The notes under the pieces are model-generated. The model was not told the origin of the DNA, made no database searches, and worked only from the letters and a program-made list of their open reading frames with translations. Position numbers and translations under genes: made by a program. From UBA946 sp031550725 (lineage in GTDB: Bacteria > Bacillota > Clostridia > Oscillospirales > Ruminococcaceae), in contig JAVBOH010000027.1 in assembly GCA_031550725.1 (NCBI GenBank), positions 1 to 45,801 of the forward strand: a DNA stretch of 45,801 bases. The letters run 5' to 3'. Shown in pieces: positions 1-7,860 of this stretch; position 1 is the first letter of the stretch; each line of letters begins with the position of its first letter.

Positions 1-140
1 TTTGGGGACTTTGACCCGTTAACGGGTAGCAAGTAACAGCCTTTGCACGGGCCAGACCGTAAAAAACGCCTTTAGGCGTGGCCAGTAGTACAGGGCTATG
101 CCCGCTAGAGAAAAACCCCCGGCTACGCCGGGGGATATTT
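1..140 (+). ncRNA. 3' part of a GC-rich structured non-coding RNA
   Basis: About the first 110 bases are far richer in G and C than the surrounding DNA and have no open frame of useful length. They hold closely packed short hairpins: acccg/cgggt near 13-26, acgcc/ggcgt near 66-79 and gggc/gccc near 93-102, then the strong hairpin at 116-134. This is the pattern of a structural RNA in an AT-rich genome, read here left to right and cut off by the window start. From memory the layout recalls the raiA-motif RNA of Firmicutes, but that identity is not verified. The strand could be wrong because the last hairpin works in both directions. Confidence 0.5.
114..140. terminator. Bidirectional hairpin terminator
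   Basis: An 8-bp perfect stem, cccccggc (116-123) with gccggggg (127-134), and a 3-base loop. It has a U-rich tail on both sides (aaaaa before it, atatttatt after it). It can end the structured RNA from the left and the small gene at 179-373 from the right. Confidence 0.8.
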
Positions 141-178
141 ATTGATTTTTTGGTGATTTATAAGAAAAAGAATATGTA

Positions 179-373
179 TTAACCAACCCAGTTTAAGACA
201 TACGCACACTGTCCAGCATCTAAAATAATCATTTTTTTATTCTGCGGAACAGTATCAACAGTAATAGCATTGTCAATTTTAGTGGATGCATAAACAATAA
301 CAGCTATGCAAGCAAAGAAAGTGAGTGCCACAAATGCAACATTCCATTTTATTTTAAACTGTCTTTTACTCAT
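179..373 (-). CDS. Small single-pass membrane peptide, copy 1
   Basis: 64 residues, family not recognised. A basic N-terminus (MSKR...KIKW) precedes one hydrophobic segment at about residues 11-29, followed by a polar linker and the tail AGQCAYVLNWVG. It could be a type II anchored peptide or a leader that is cut to release its C-terminus. The start is set by AGGAGGG about 8 bases upstream; a longer open frame reaching 445 lacks such a site and runs through a palindrome. A nearly identical copy lies at 23370-23564, with two amino acid changes (Q5P, V27I) against about nine base changes, which suggests the protein sequence is under selection. It sits downstream of the DUF5131 remnant but carries its own conserved 5' region, so it is probably transcribed separately. 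Confidence 0.75.
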   Translation of the reverse strand: MSKRQFKIKWNVAFVALTFFACIAVIVYASTKIDNAITVDTVPQNKKMIILDAGQCAYVLNWVG

Positions 374-390
374 ATAAATCGCCCTCCTAA

Positions 391-411
391 TGTCAAAAAT
401 ATATTTTGACA
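391..411. promoter_or_regulatory. Palindrome in the leader of small peptide gene, copy 1
   Basis: TGTCAAAA (391-398) and TTTTGACA (404-411) form an 8-bp inverted repeat with a 5-base spacer just upstream of the ribosome binding site. The same element precedes copy 2, although the flanking bases differ. It could be an operator or a 5' leader hairpin. Confidence 0.55.
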
Positions 412-546
412 GCTTGTATTTATTTAATAAATATGTTGAGGACAATCATTTTATGCTTGATTTATTATTATATATAATATGTTAGTTTTGATATGAAGTA
501 ATCATGATACATGAAAATGTCAAGTCATAATGTTGTTTTATAAAAA

Positions 547-1269
547 TCAAAATAATCGCTTTCCATCCGAAATATCAATACCAAGTTCCTTTGCAATAGT
601 ACCCTGTTTAAATGGATTTATTTTTTCTATTATACCATCTTTCTCGAAAAATGTACCAGTGCTTTTAAACCAAAATGTTATACCAGCTTTTTTACACTGC
701 TCACGAATATTAAGCACCCACTCATAGTTGCAACCACGAGCATTACGTCCGTTTTCACCACTTACAGTGACATGACTGACTCCATGAAGCTATGGTGTTA
801 AATCAACACTTTCAAGAATTGGAGAAATTGCAATAAATCTTCGTTTGATAGGGTATGACAAAAAGAGCGGAAGTCGGTAGTCAGCCATTTCTTGATTTTC
901 AACTGTACAGCCAATATTAATATTATCATATCCATCTCCCCAGTCATCAGGAAGTGATACCATAAAGCGATCAATTCGTTTGGTAAGTATTAAGAAATCA
1001 ATATCCTGCCGCTGTTTTATCATTGCCCAAGCTTCTTTTCGCCATTCATCAGCTTCAGGAAGGAAAAAGTCTGTTGCAAAGCAGGTAGCAAGTATTTTAT
1101 CACCTTTGATATTATACTCACCATTTGGCTTAGTTCTTATTGGCCAGTCAAATTTATCGGTTTTTTCTATAGTATTCTGACCATATCGTTTTGCGTTCGG
1201 TCCATAAAAATAGCAATTATTACACCCCTCGCTAATCTGATGACATCCTGTCCATGGTTCCCAATTCAT
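547..1269 (-). pseudogene. DUF5131 (phage Gp37/Gp68-like) gene with an in-frame amber codon
   Basis: The frame opens with MNWEPWTGCHQISEGC, a good AGGAGG site, and the CxxC-type cysteines of the Gp37/Gp68 (DUF5131) family, whose members resemble radical-SAM proteins. It stops at TAG (790-792) after 159 residues. The same frame then continues without a break for 80 more codons to a TGA at 547. That extension carries the expected family C-terminus, including SGENGRNARG and a GITFWFKSTG segment. A full protein would therefore have about 240 residues, with the amber codon sitting inside it. The simplest reading is a recent nonsense mutation; readthrough or a suppressor tRNA is the alternative. 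It is last in the four-gene operon starting at 3694. Confidence 0.8.
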
Positions 1270-1285
1270 ATTTTCCTCCTATATT

Positions 1286-1696
1286 CTAGCAAATGACCGA
1301 CTTCCATGCAAACGGAAGCAGGTCACTTGCTTTGATTTTAACTAAATTTCCATTTTCGCCGTTTACAATTACTTTTATATCAGGACAATATTCAAAGAGC
1401 ATTTGACGGCAATTCCCACAAGGTGGAATAACACAATTTAGATGTTTATCATGAACAGCAACAATTGTGTCAAATTCTCTTTCACCTTTAGAAATTGCTA
1501 TCCCCATTGTTATATATTCAGCACATGAGCCATGAATACCGTCACAATTTACACCTTTATATATGTTTCCATTACAACATAAAATTGCACATCCAACAGT
1601 ATGATTATATACTCCATCATCAAAGTTTTCTTTCAAAACTTCTAATCCTATTGTGATAAGTTCCTTATCTTTTTCAGTTAATTCATATTTTGTCAT
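1286..1696 (-). CDS. Cytidine deaminase family protein
   Basis: 136 residues, the usual length for a homotetrameric cytidine deaminase. The zinc site is visible as C58-A-E60 (in HGSCAEY) and PCGNCRQ with C93 and C96, and E60 is the proton shuttle. The family hydrolyses cytidine or deoxycytidine to uridine in the cytoplasm for pyrimidine salvage. Some relatives instead deaminate nucleoside antibiotics such as blasticidin S, and the sequence alone does not separate these. The gene has a GAGGTG site and lies 22 bases after the kinase gene and 16 before the DUF5131 remnant, so it is co-transcribed with them. Confidence 0.85.
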   Translation of the reverse strand: MTKYELTEKDKELITIGLEVLKENFDDGVYNHTVGCAILCCNGNIYKGVNCDGIHGSCAEYITMGIAISKGEREFDTIVAVHDKHLNCVIPPCGNCRQMLFEYCPDIKVIVNGENGNLVKIKASDLLPFAWKSVIC

Positions 1697-1718
1697 AAAT
1701 GCACCTCTAAATTCTGAT

Positions 1719-2243
1719 TTAATCCCTAATCTGATTTATGATAAAATCTACATTTTCATTAATAGGCAATGTCCCATCAATTCGTATTACAGGACAACTT
1801 AACGATTTTATCCAATCTTCAACAGTATTTTCTGAACGAGATTTTACGAAATCAATGAACCCGTTTTCTTGCTCATATAAATCCCCACCAACAAGCATTC
1901 TTTCTCCAAATTTCTCAAATGAGCGGTTTTTAACTCGCTTAATACGTATTTCTTTAGGTGCAGAAATCAATACAACATAATTAAAATAAGAGCAAATAGT
2001 TTCTCCAAAATCACCTTTTACAGATGCAAGAACAAAATTTTCATGTTCTTTAATTTGACTTAACAATAGCGTTTCGGCTTCTTCCTGTGTACGAGGTGAA
2101 GCATATATATAATAAGGGTCAGTTTTAGGAAAATACAGGTCTTCACTGTCAATAAAATGAAAATGAAGTTTTTCTGCAAGTACTTTTCCGAGTGTGCTTT
2201 TACCTACACCATTTAATCCGCATACTATAATTCCAGTTCCCAT
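1719..2243 (-). CDS. P-loop nucleotide kinase (AAA_18/adenylate kinase-like)
   Basis: 174 residues beginning with a beta strand and a Walker A loop, GLNGVGKST, at about residues 9-17. An acidic DSEDLYF segment follows, then a lid-like stretch rich in Arg and Lys (RIKRVKNRSFEKF). The size and the shikimate/adenylate-kinase-like fold suggest phosphorylation of a small metabolite or nucleotide; the substrate is unknown. GGAGG precedes the ATG. It starts 17 bases after the ATP-binding protein gene. Its last 40 or so codons are repeated, diverged, at 24163-24318, so the region was once duplicated. Confidence 0.75.
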   Translation of the reverse strand: MGTGIIVCGLNGVGKSTLGKVLAEKLHFHFIDSEDLYFPKTDPYYIYASPRTQEEAETLLLSQIKEHENFVLASVKGDFGETICSYFNYVVLISAPKEIRIKRVKNRSFEKFGERMLVGGDLYEQENGFIDFVKSRSENTVEDWIKSLSCPVIRIDGTLPINENVDFIINQIRD

Positions 2244-2260
2244 ATTACCTCCAATACCAA

Positions 2261-3694
2261 TTACACCTTAACATACATCTGATTTTTACTCTTAGGCTTA
2301 TCAGGTATAGCAAGCTTTAATACTCCACTTTTAAGCATAGGATGAATATATTTTGTCATAACATATGCAATAGTCATACGTCCATCAAACAGCTTTTCAA
2401 GTTCATTACGACTTCTTGGTATTGTGCAAAATTCCAGAATTTCTTTTTCATCGCTATGGGCGTCATATTGAACATAATTTGAATTGAAAAGAGTTGCTTT
2501 GAAAACACCTCTGTCATTTTCAAATTTAGGTGCAGGTAAACCATACTCCTCCATAGCATTAATAATTGTAGGAATACCACTGTACCTATTTTCAGTTTCA
2601 CCCATAATTTCAAGTGCATTTGACAGAAAAGGGTTTCTTGTATCAGCAGAAACTTTTCCAAGCTGATCGAGTGTCATGCGTCCATATAGACCACCTGGAT
2701 TTTCAATTTCTAACCTGTCGCTATACATTCTAATGGTAATCGGTGCCTGATCTGTATGAATACTATAATCTCGATGTATAAGTGCATTCAAAATTAATTC
2801 TCTAACAGCAATAACAGGGTATTCGGTTTTGTCGGTACGTTTTCCTGTTTCACTGCTTATAATGGTCATGTTTTTCATATTTCTACGAACAAATAACAAT
2901 GCATTATCAAGCATTTGCACCATTGTTCCCTCAATTTTTGCATTATCAATAAAACGCTCGCCAACACTTCCAGTCATGCTAATTTCAGTTCCAGGAATTG
3001 ATACAGCAGTTATGCAAAGCTGAGGATAAAAAGCTTGCGGGTATAGTGAAAACAGCAATACTCCTGCAAGAGTAGGCTTATCATTATCCGTAAAGCCTTG
3101 CAAATTACAAAGCTTTTCTAATGATACCCTTGACAAATTCGGCTTGCTTTGTTTTGTTCGTATAATAAACCCAGTAAGCAAATCAGTATTAATATCATCA
3201 AAATTAGCACGTTCAGTAATACGAAGTTCATCATGAATTTTCTTTTTGAATGCTTCATAGCTATATACTTCATATTCTGTCATAAGTCTGTCACCATCAG
3301 CAACACGTACATATGAACCCTTTAATCTGCCAGTACCTTTATAGAAACATGGCTTTGAAAAATTATCAATTTCTTGAATTTCAGCACATACAACAGTTTT
3401 ATCATCAATTGATGTTACAGTGCATAATAACTGTACTGTCGGCTCCATTTGTAAGCTTTGCTCCATGATTTTCTTTTGTAAATCAGCATCATCATATACA
3501 CCACAAACCTCATAATTGTTATTCTCATCTATTCCAAAAACTATTTTTCCACCATTGCTCTGATTAGAAAATGATGACAATGTATCGAATATTTTAGGAC
3601 ATCCTTTATTTGCAGACTTTACTTCAATATAGTTACTCTCACATTTATGTTTTTTTATTACTTCTACAAGTTCAATTAATTCGTTTTCAAGCAT
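2261..3694 (-). CDS. AlbA_2-domain ATP-binding transcriptional regulator-like protein
   Basis: 477 residues from the chosen start. The N-terminal part (about 1-130) matches the Schlafen AlbA_2 domain (ESNYIEVKSANKG..., GGKIVFGIDE). The C-terminal half has the HATPase_c_4 signature with LILNALIHRDYS and ENPGGLYG, and the protein ends in a winged-helix-like stretch. Such proteins are usually called ATP-dependent DNA-binding helicases or regulators of COG2865 type, with poorly known roles. The ATG at 3694 follows GGAGG by eight bases. The upstream ATG at 3709 overlaps that GGAGG and would lie almost at the transcript start, so it was rejected. It is the first gene of a four-gene operon with a consensus promoter. 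Confidence 0.75.
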   Translation of the reverse strand: MLENELIELVEVIKKHKCESNYIEVKSANKGCPKIFDTLSSFSNQSNGGKIVFGIDENNNYEVCGVYDDADLQKKIMEQSLQMEPTVQLLCTVTSIDDKTVVCAEIQEIDNFSKPCFYKGTGRLKGSYVRVADGDRLMTEYEVYSYEAFKKKIHDELRITERANFDDINTDLLTGFIIRTKQSKPNLSRVSLEKLCNLQGFTDNDKPTLAGVLLFSLYPQAFYPQLCITAVSIPGTEISMTGSVGERFIDNAKIEGTMVQMLDNALLFVRRNMKNMTIISSETGKRTDKTEYPVIAVRELILNALIHRDYSIHTDQAPITIRMYSDRLEIENPGGLYGRMTLDQLGKVSADTRNPFLSNALEIMGETENRYSGIPTIINAMEEYGLPAPKFENDRGVFKATLFNSNYVQYDAHSDEKEILEFCTIPRSRNELEKLFDGRMTIAYVMTKYIHPMLKSGVLKLAIPDKPKSKNQMYVKV

Positions 3695-3715
3695 TAAGAT
3701 CGCCTCCATAATATG

Positions 3716-3744
3716 ATTATACGAATTTTTTACGAAAATGTCAA
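3716..3744 (-). promoter_or_regulatory. Sigma-A promoter of the AlbA_2/kinase/deaminase operon
   Basis: Reading leftward, TTGACA (3744-3739), a 17-base spacer and TATAAT (3721-3716) match the consensus perfectly. Transcription would begin near 3709, giving a leader of about 15 bases before the ATG at 3694. Confidence 0.8.
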
Positions 3745-3870
3745 TAGTATTTTCTTATAAAATGTCGAATAATTCTTATAAATTGATTTTATTAGAATGA
3801 TTATTAGTAATGAGAAGTATTAAATTCTGCTGTTATTATGTTTTTATATGAGAAAAATAAATTGAAAATA

Positions 3871-3900
3871 AAAAATCCTCTCGTCGTTGAGAGGGCTTTT
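3871..3900. terminator. Bidirectional hairpin terminator
   Basis: cctctc (3877-3882) pairs with gagagg (3889-3894) and is flanked by A-run and T-run. It lies directly downstream of the AraC/GyrI gene at 3908. Confidence 0.75.
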
Positions 3901-3907
3901 TATACAC

Positions 3908-4774
3908 TTATTTCTTTTTAATAGGAATCCAAATTTCAGAGTAGTAATTTTCATCCTGCACGCCATTTGCATATTTAGCAGGATCTTCATACATTTCAAT
4001 GCAATACCCAGCAGCAATATCATAATCCTTGCAGTTTGGAAGCCACTCTGAAAAAATCTTGTTGTTTGTTTCCTGCATTGTCTGTGGCATTGCACCCTTG
4101 CAGGTAAATACTGCCCATGTGAATTTAGGGATTATCTTGGTTTCAAATCCATCAGGGATTTTCATATCTTGGGTATAATTATCTGCAATCAGATACTCAA
4201 ACTCGTTGCCCTGCATTGATTCATCATTGTTAATTCCATACATAGAACAAATTTCTGTGCTTTCTGCCATAGTCTGAAATTCTTCCCATAGCTTAGGAAT
4301 TTCTTTGTGTGCATCAGCATATTTGTATGTTCTTTTTAATCCGACTACTGTAAATTCTTCTTTTTCCAATATCTTGTAATCCATAGTATAGCCACCTTCC
4401 AATGTAAATTTGATTTTCAAAGAGGCAAAGGATTTTATTACTGCACCCTCTTTGCGTGCTGCAGCAGGTGTGATTCCATGAAAACGAGTGAAAGCTTTCG
4501 TAAAACTGTCAGGTGATTCATAGCCATACTTTAGTGCAATATCAATAATCTTCTCGTCAGAAGAAATGAGCTCTGCACCAGCGAGTGCAATTTTTCGCTT
4601 TCTGATATATTCACCAACCGTAAATCCACACAACATGGCAAATCCTTTTTGAAAATAAAACGGCGAAATATACGCTTGCTTTGCTATCTCCTCGATAGAA
4701 AGTTCCTCGGTAATATGCTCCTCAATATATTGTAATGCATGGTCTATTCCCACAATCCAGTTTATAATAATCAC
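3908..4774 (-). CDS. AraC-family regulator with GyrI-like effector domain
   Basis: 288 residues. The first 110 or so form an AraC double helix-turn-helix (LSIEEIAKQAYISPFYFQK, then IDIALKYGYESPDSFTKAF). From about residue 130 (MDYKILEKEEFTVVGLKRTY) a GyrI-like/SOUL-fold effector-binding domain follows, ending in IWIPIKKK. This is the Rob/SoxS-like layout that usually binds a small hydrophobic ligand and controls efflux or stress genes. The start is a GTG five bases after AAGG; no better ATG exists. It is a single gene with its own terminator. A relative with the same layout is at 29072-29980. Confidence 0.85.
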   Translation of the reverse strand: MIIINWIVGIDHALQYIEEHITEELSIEEIAKQAYISPFYFQKGFAMLCGFTVGEYIRKRKIALAGAELISSDEKIIDIALKYGYESPDSFTKAFTRFHGITPAAARKEGAVIKSFASLKIKFTLEGGYTMDYKILEKEEFTVVGLKRTYKYADAHKEIPKLWEEFQTMAESTEICSMYGINNDESMQGNEFEYLIADNYTQDMKIPDGFETKIIPKFTWAVFTCKGAMPQTMQETNNKIFSEWLPNCKDYDIAAGYCIEMYEDPAKYANGVQDENYYSEIWIPIKKK

Positions 4775-4936
4775 AACCTTTCCTATGGTCTTATTCTATC
4801 ACTTTTCATTGAAGTTTACTCGATTTTTTATGCACAGATTTGTCGGTTTATCAGTATTCAGACGAAAGAAGAAAATTAACAACATGCATTGTTTAATATA
4901 CATGTAATAAATGTTTAAAAATATGGTGAGTATATT

Positions 4937-5863
4937 TTATTCGTAAAAATCATTATTTTGGATAAATTCATCAATATGTTTAACTACTTCATCATAGTTT
5001 GTCCAATGAAGATAGTGTTTTGCGTTTTTTATTGTGAATTGTTGATTTATATTAGACCATACCGACAATTGATTTTGCACTTGTTCCCATTCATCGCCGT
5101 TATCTGATGATAATATTAAAATAGGAATATCACCCAACCTATTACCTTGTAAAATAGTTTCAGCATTTTCATTTATATAACCTATATTTTTATAATTTGA
5201 ATAGCTGCCACTATGTCGATAATACAGGGATTTATCAAGAGCTCGTAAATCATTTGGTATGTTTTCATATCGATCGTTTTCACCATACATAGGAAGAATT
5301 AAACCTAATTCTCCTAAAAATCGGTTAATTCCAACGAAATTTAAAAACGATAGTGAACGATTTAATACTTTAGAAGAAAGCTCAGAATCAGTATTGTAAA
5401 ACTCAGGACTTCCACCATCAAGAAAAATTATTCCCTTAACTTTATCGGTATGATTTTGTGAATATCCAATAGCTTCTAAAGAGCCAAGAGAGTGACAAAT
5501 AAGCACAACATTTTCCATAGAAACAGTATCAATTAAAATAGATAATTCATTTGTTAAATTTTCGATATTTCGAGGCACATCAGTCTTAGAACTCCAGCCA
5601 AGACCAGCATGATCAAATGTTATTGTTTGTCCATAATCGCTCAAATGGTTTTGTAATAAATAAAAGTCTGTGTATGATGATGGTGTTCCGGCTCCAGAAA
5701 TAAAAATATACGATATATTACCGAAACCTTTAGAATAGTAGTGTGCTTTATATGTTCCTAAGTCAATAAAATCACCTACGGCTATATTAATACGTTTTTC
5801 ATTATTAACCATAATTAATTGCCAAATTACACCTGCAATGAGGAGTATTAATATTATTAGCAA
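4937..5863 (-). CDS. Membrane-anchored alpha/beta hydrolase
   Basis: About 308 residues. A hydrophobic segment fills residues 1-19, and an alpha/beta-hydrolase fold follows: an oxyanion region FISGAG, a nucleophile elbow CHSLGS with Ser125, LSSDNGDEW as a candidate acid, and a C-terminal KHYLHW as the candidate His. The active site should face outside the cell; the substrate is unknown. The start is uncertain. The TTG at 5863 has no ribosome site, while GGGGGAG at 5914-5908 points to in-frame ATA codons at 5902 or 5899. That would add about 13 residues (IIKKILKSKRFFI) giving a normal positive N-terminus, so the true start may be AUA or a mutated ATG. Confidence 0.75.
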   Translation of the reverse strand: MLIILILLIAGVIWQLIMVNNEKRINIAVGDFIDLGTYKAHYYSKGFGNISYIFISGAGTPSSYTDFYLLQNHLSDYGQTITFDHAGLGWSSKTDVPRNIENLTNELSILIDTVSMENVVLICHSLGSLEAIGYSQNHTDKVKGIIFLDGGSPEFYNTDSELSSKVLNRSLSFLNFVGINRFLGELGLILPMYGENDRYENIPNDLRALDKSLYYRHSGSYSNYKNIGYINENAETILQGNRLGDIPILILSSDNGDEWEQVQNQLSVWSNINQQFTIKNAKHYLHWTNYDEVVKHIDEFIQNNDFYE

Positions 5864-5994
5864 TATAAAAAAACGTTTTGATTTTAATATTTTTTTTATT
5901 ATAAAATCTCCCCCAATAGTCTTTATTTATAATGGATGATCATTTTGAGTGTCACAATACTTGTTGAAGTTAATACTCAGACGAAATCAGAAAA

Positions 5995-6520
5995 TTACAA
6001 ACATTTTATCCCAATCCTCATTCGATAACAAAACATTATTTCACGTTCAATATTTCCATAACTATTTTTAACTGTATTCTGAAATTCGATAATATCATCT
6101 TCAATTAAACTTGGTTTGATTTTCAGAATAGTTTGCAATCCACCTTGACTTAAAGCAATTCCGATAAATCTATCAGCATCTGATTTTTCTATATTATGGA
6201 AAACAATTTCTCGTGCATAACCAAAGTAACCACTATCCCATATATTTTGTAAATGACGGTCTTTGTTCCAACGATTGAATGTGCTTTTTATATTTGGATT
6301 ATCACGTTCAATTGCATGAACTTTGTTAATCAGCTTGTTATATGCCATTTCAAGTTCTAGATTTAATACAGGTGGCCAATCACAGTCAACTGTTGCAAAA
6401 CACCATTTTCACGAAGAATTCTATTAACCTCGCATAATGTATCCTGTGGGTTCATCCAATGAAAAGATTGTGAGCAAATAGCAACGTCAGCAGAATTATC
6501 AGGCAGTGAAGTTTCAAGTA
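5995..6520 (-). pseudogene. Class I SAM-dependent methyltransferase remnant (5'-truncated, frameshifted)
   Basis: Two frames join to make the C-terminal part of a type 11 methyltransferase. The segment near 6510-6405 reads LPDNSADVAICSQSFHWM and then CEVNRILRENG, the region after the SAM-binding glycine loop. At the A-run near 6395-6404 the frame must shift, after which TVDCDWPPVLNLELEMAYN continues into the 117-codon open frame ending at 5995. The N-terminal half with the SAM-binding motif is missing, replaced by the end of the GH1 gene at 6525. It is not expected to be functional. Confidence 0.75.
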
Positions 6521-6524
6521 AAAT

Positions 6525-7859
6525 TCATTCCATTCCATTATATTTTATTAAATTCATATAAAAATAACCTGAATCCTTGATAGTTCTCTGCATAGTTTGA
6601 TAATTAACATGAACTAAGCCAAAGCGTTCTTTATAACCATGTGCCCACTCGAAATTATCAAGGAGTGACCATGCATAATATCCATTAATTTCAACACCAT
6701 CTTTTGCAGCATTGTTAAGTTCAAGCAAATAGCGATGCATATAATCAATTCTGTTTTCATCATGAACTTTTCCATCAATTGAAACAGTATCATGACAAGC
6801 CATGCCGTTTTCAGTGATGATAATAGGCTTTTTGTATCTCTCATAGAAGAAATATGGTCCCCAATACAAAGCTTCAGGAGTAACAGACCAACCAATTGAT
6901 GTTCTAGGGATACCTTGCTCATTTGGAAGAACACCATTTAGTGAATTTGTGTATTTTCCATTGTATATATTAAGTCCAATAAAATCAATAGGCTGGCTGA
7001 TTAACTGCATATCTTCATCAGAAATATTAAGCTTGTTAATTGGACTATATTCATAAACCCATTCTGGATATTTACCAAAAAATATTGGATCGAACCAAAA
7101 TGCATCAGAAAATGCAAAGTTATCATGACTGCTCGTGAAATATAAATTTTTCGCAGTATCAACATCATCCTTTGATTTTGAAACAGGTATGTTAGGGCAT
7201 GATGCACCTGTAAATCCTATTTTGCATTTTTCACCATTACGCAAAGCTTTAACAGCCATACCATGAGATTTCAAAACATTATGACCAATTCGCAACAATT
7301 CAGGTGGAGACAGCTTATATCCTGGGGCATGGTCACCAGTTAAATATCCACATCCAACGAAAACCTGTGGTTCGTTAAATGTGATAAAATCATGCACTCT
7401 GTCGCCAAATCTTTCTTTAATTAATTTCGCATATTCACCGAAATATTTCGGCATATCATCATTAAGCCATCCACCTTTTAAATGAAGTGAATATGGTAAA
7501 TCCCAATGATATAATGTCATGCAAGGAGTAATGCCACGCTCAATCAAACCATCGATAAGCTTGTTGTAAAAATTAATACCAGCTTCGTTTATATCACCAA
7601 ATCCATCAGGAATAATTCGTGGCCAGCTAACAGAAAAACGATAGCTTTTTAGTCCTAAGCTTTGCATAATATCCAAATCAGTTTCAAGCATATGATAATG
7701 GTCGCAAGCAATATCACCGTTATGACCCTCATAAACCTTGCCATCTTCATGGGAATAAGTATCCCAAATATTTAAACCTTTTCCATCCTCAAAAGCAGCA
7801 CCTTCAATTTGATATGATGCTGTTGCAGCACCCCAGACAAAATCTTTCTTGAATTCCAT
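6525..7859 (-). CDS. GH1 beta-glucosidase (6-phospho-beta-glucosidase possible)
   Basis: 444 residues, the full length of a GH1 TIM barrel, with no signal peptide, so cytoplasmic. The general acid/base is E163 in TFNEP and the nucleophile is E350 in ITENG. The N-terminal FVWGAATASYQIEG signature is complete. It should release glucose from cellobiose or from oligosaccharides of beta-glucan or xyloglucan. The phosphorylated-substrate specificity cannot be excluded, but no PTS genes are nearby. The ATG at 7859 was chosen because AAGGAG lies about 10 bases upstream; a TTG at 7880 overlaps that site. It begins one base after the AraC stop codon, so the two are translationally coupled. Confidence 0.93.
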   Translation of the reverse strand: MEFKKDFVWGAATASYQIEGAAFEDGKGLNIWDTYSHEDGKVYEGHNGDIACDHYHMLETDLDIMQSLGLKSYRFSVSWPRIIPDGFGDINEAGINFYNKLIDGLIERGITPCMTLYHWDLPYSLHLKGGWLNDDMPKYFGEYAKLIKERFGDRVHDFITFNEPQVFVGCGYLTGDHAPGYKLSPPELLRIGHNVLKSHGMAVKALRNGEKCKIGFTGASCPNIPVSKSKDDVDTAKNLYFTSSHDNFAFSDAFWFDPIFFGKYPEWVYEYSPINKLNISDEDMQLISQPIDFIGLNIYNGKYTNSLNGVLPNEQGIPRTSIGWSVTPEALYWGPYFFYERYKKPIIITENGMACHDTVSIDGKVHDENRIDYMHRYLLELNNAAKDGVEINGYYAWSLLDNFEWAHGYKERFGLVHVNYQTMQRTIKDSGYFYMNLIKYNGME

Positions 7860-7860
7860 A

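Noticed and set aside
547..3694. Deaminase, kinase and AlbA_2 ATPase as an anti-phage defence island
   Set aside because: The deaminase is of the ordinary cytidine type with no fused sensor. There is no nuclease, reverse transcriptase or effector partner. The set fits nucleotide salvage or unknown metabolism equally well.
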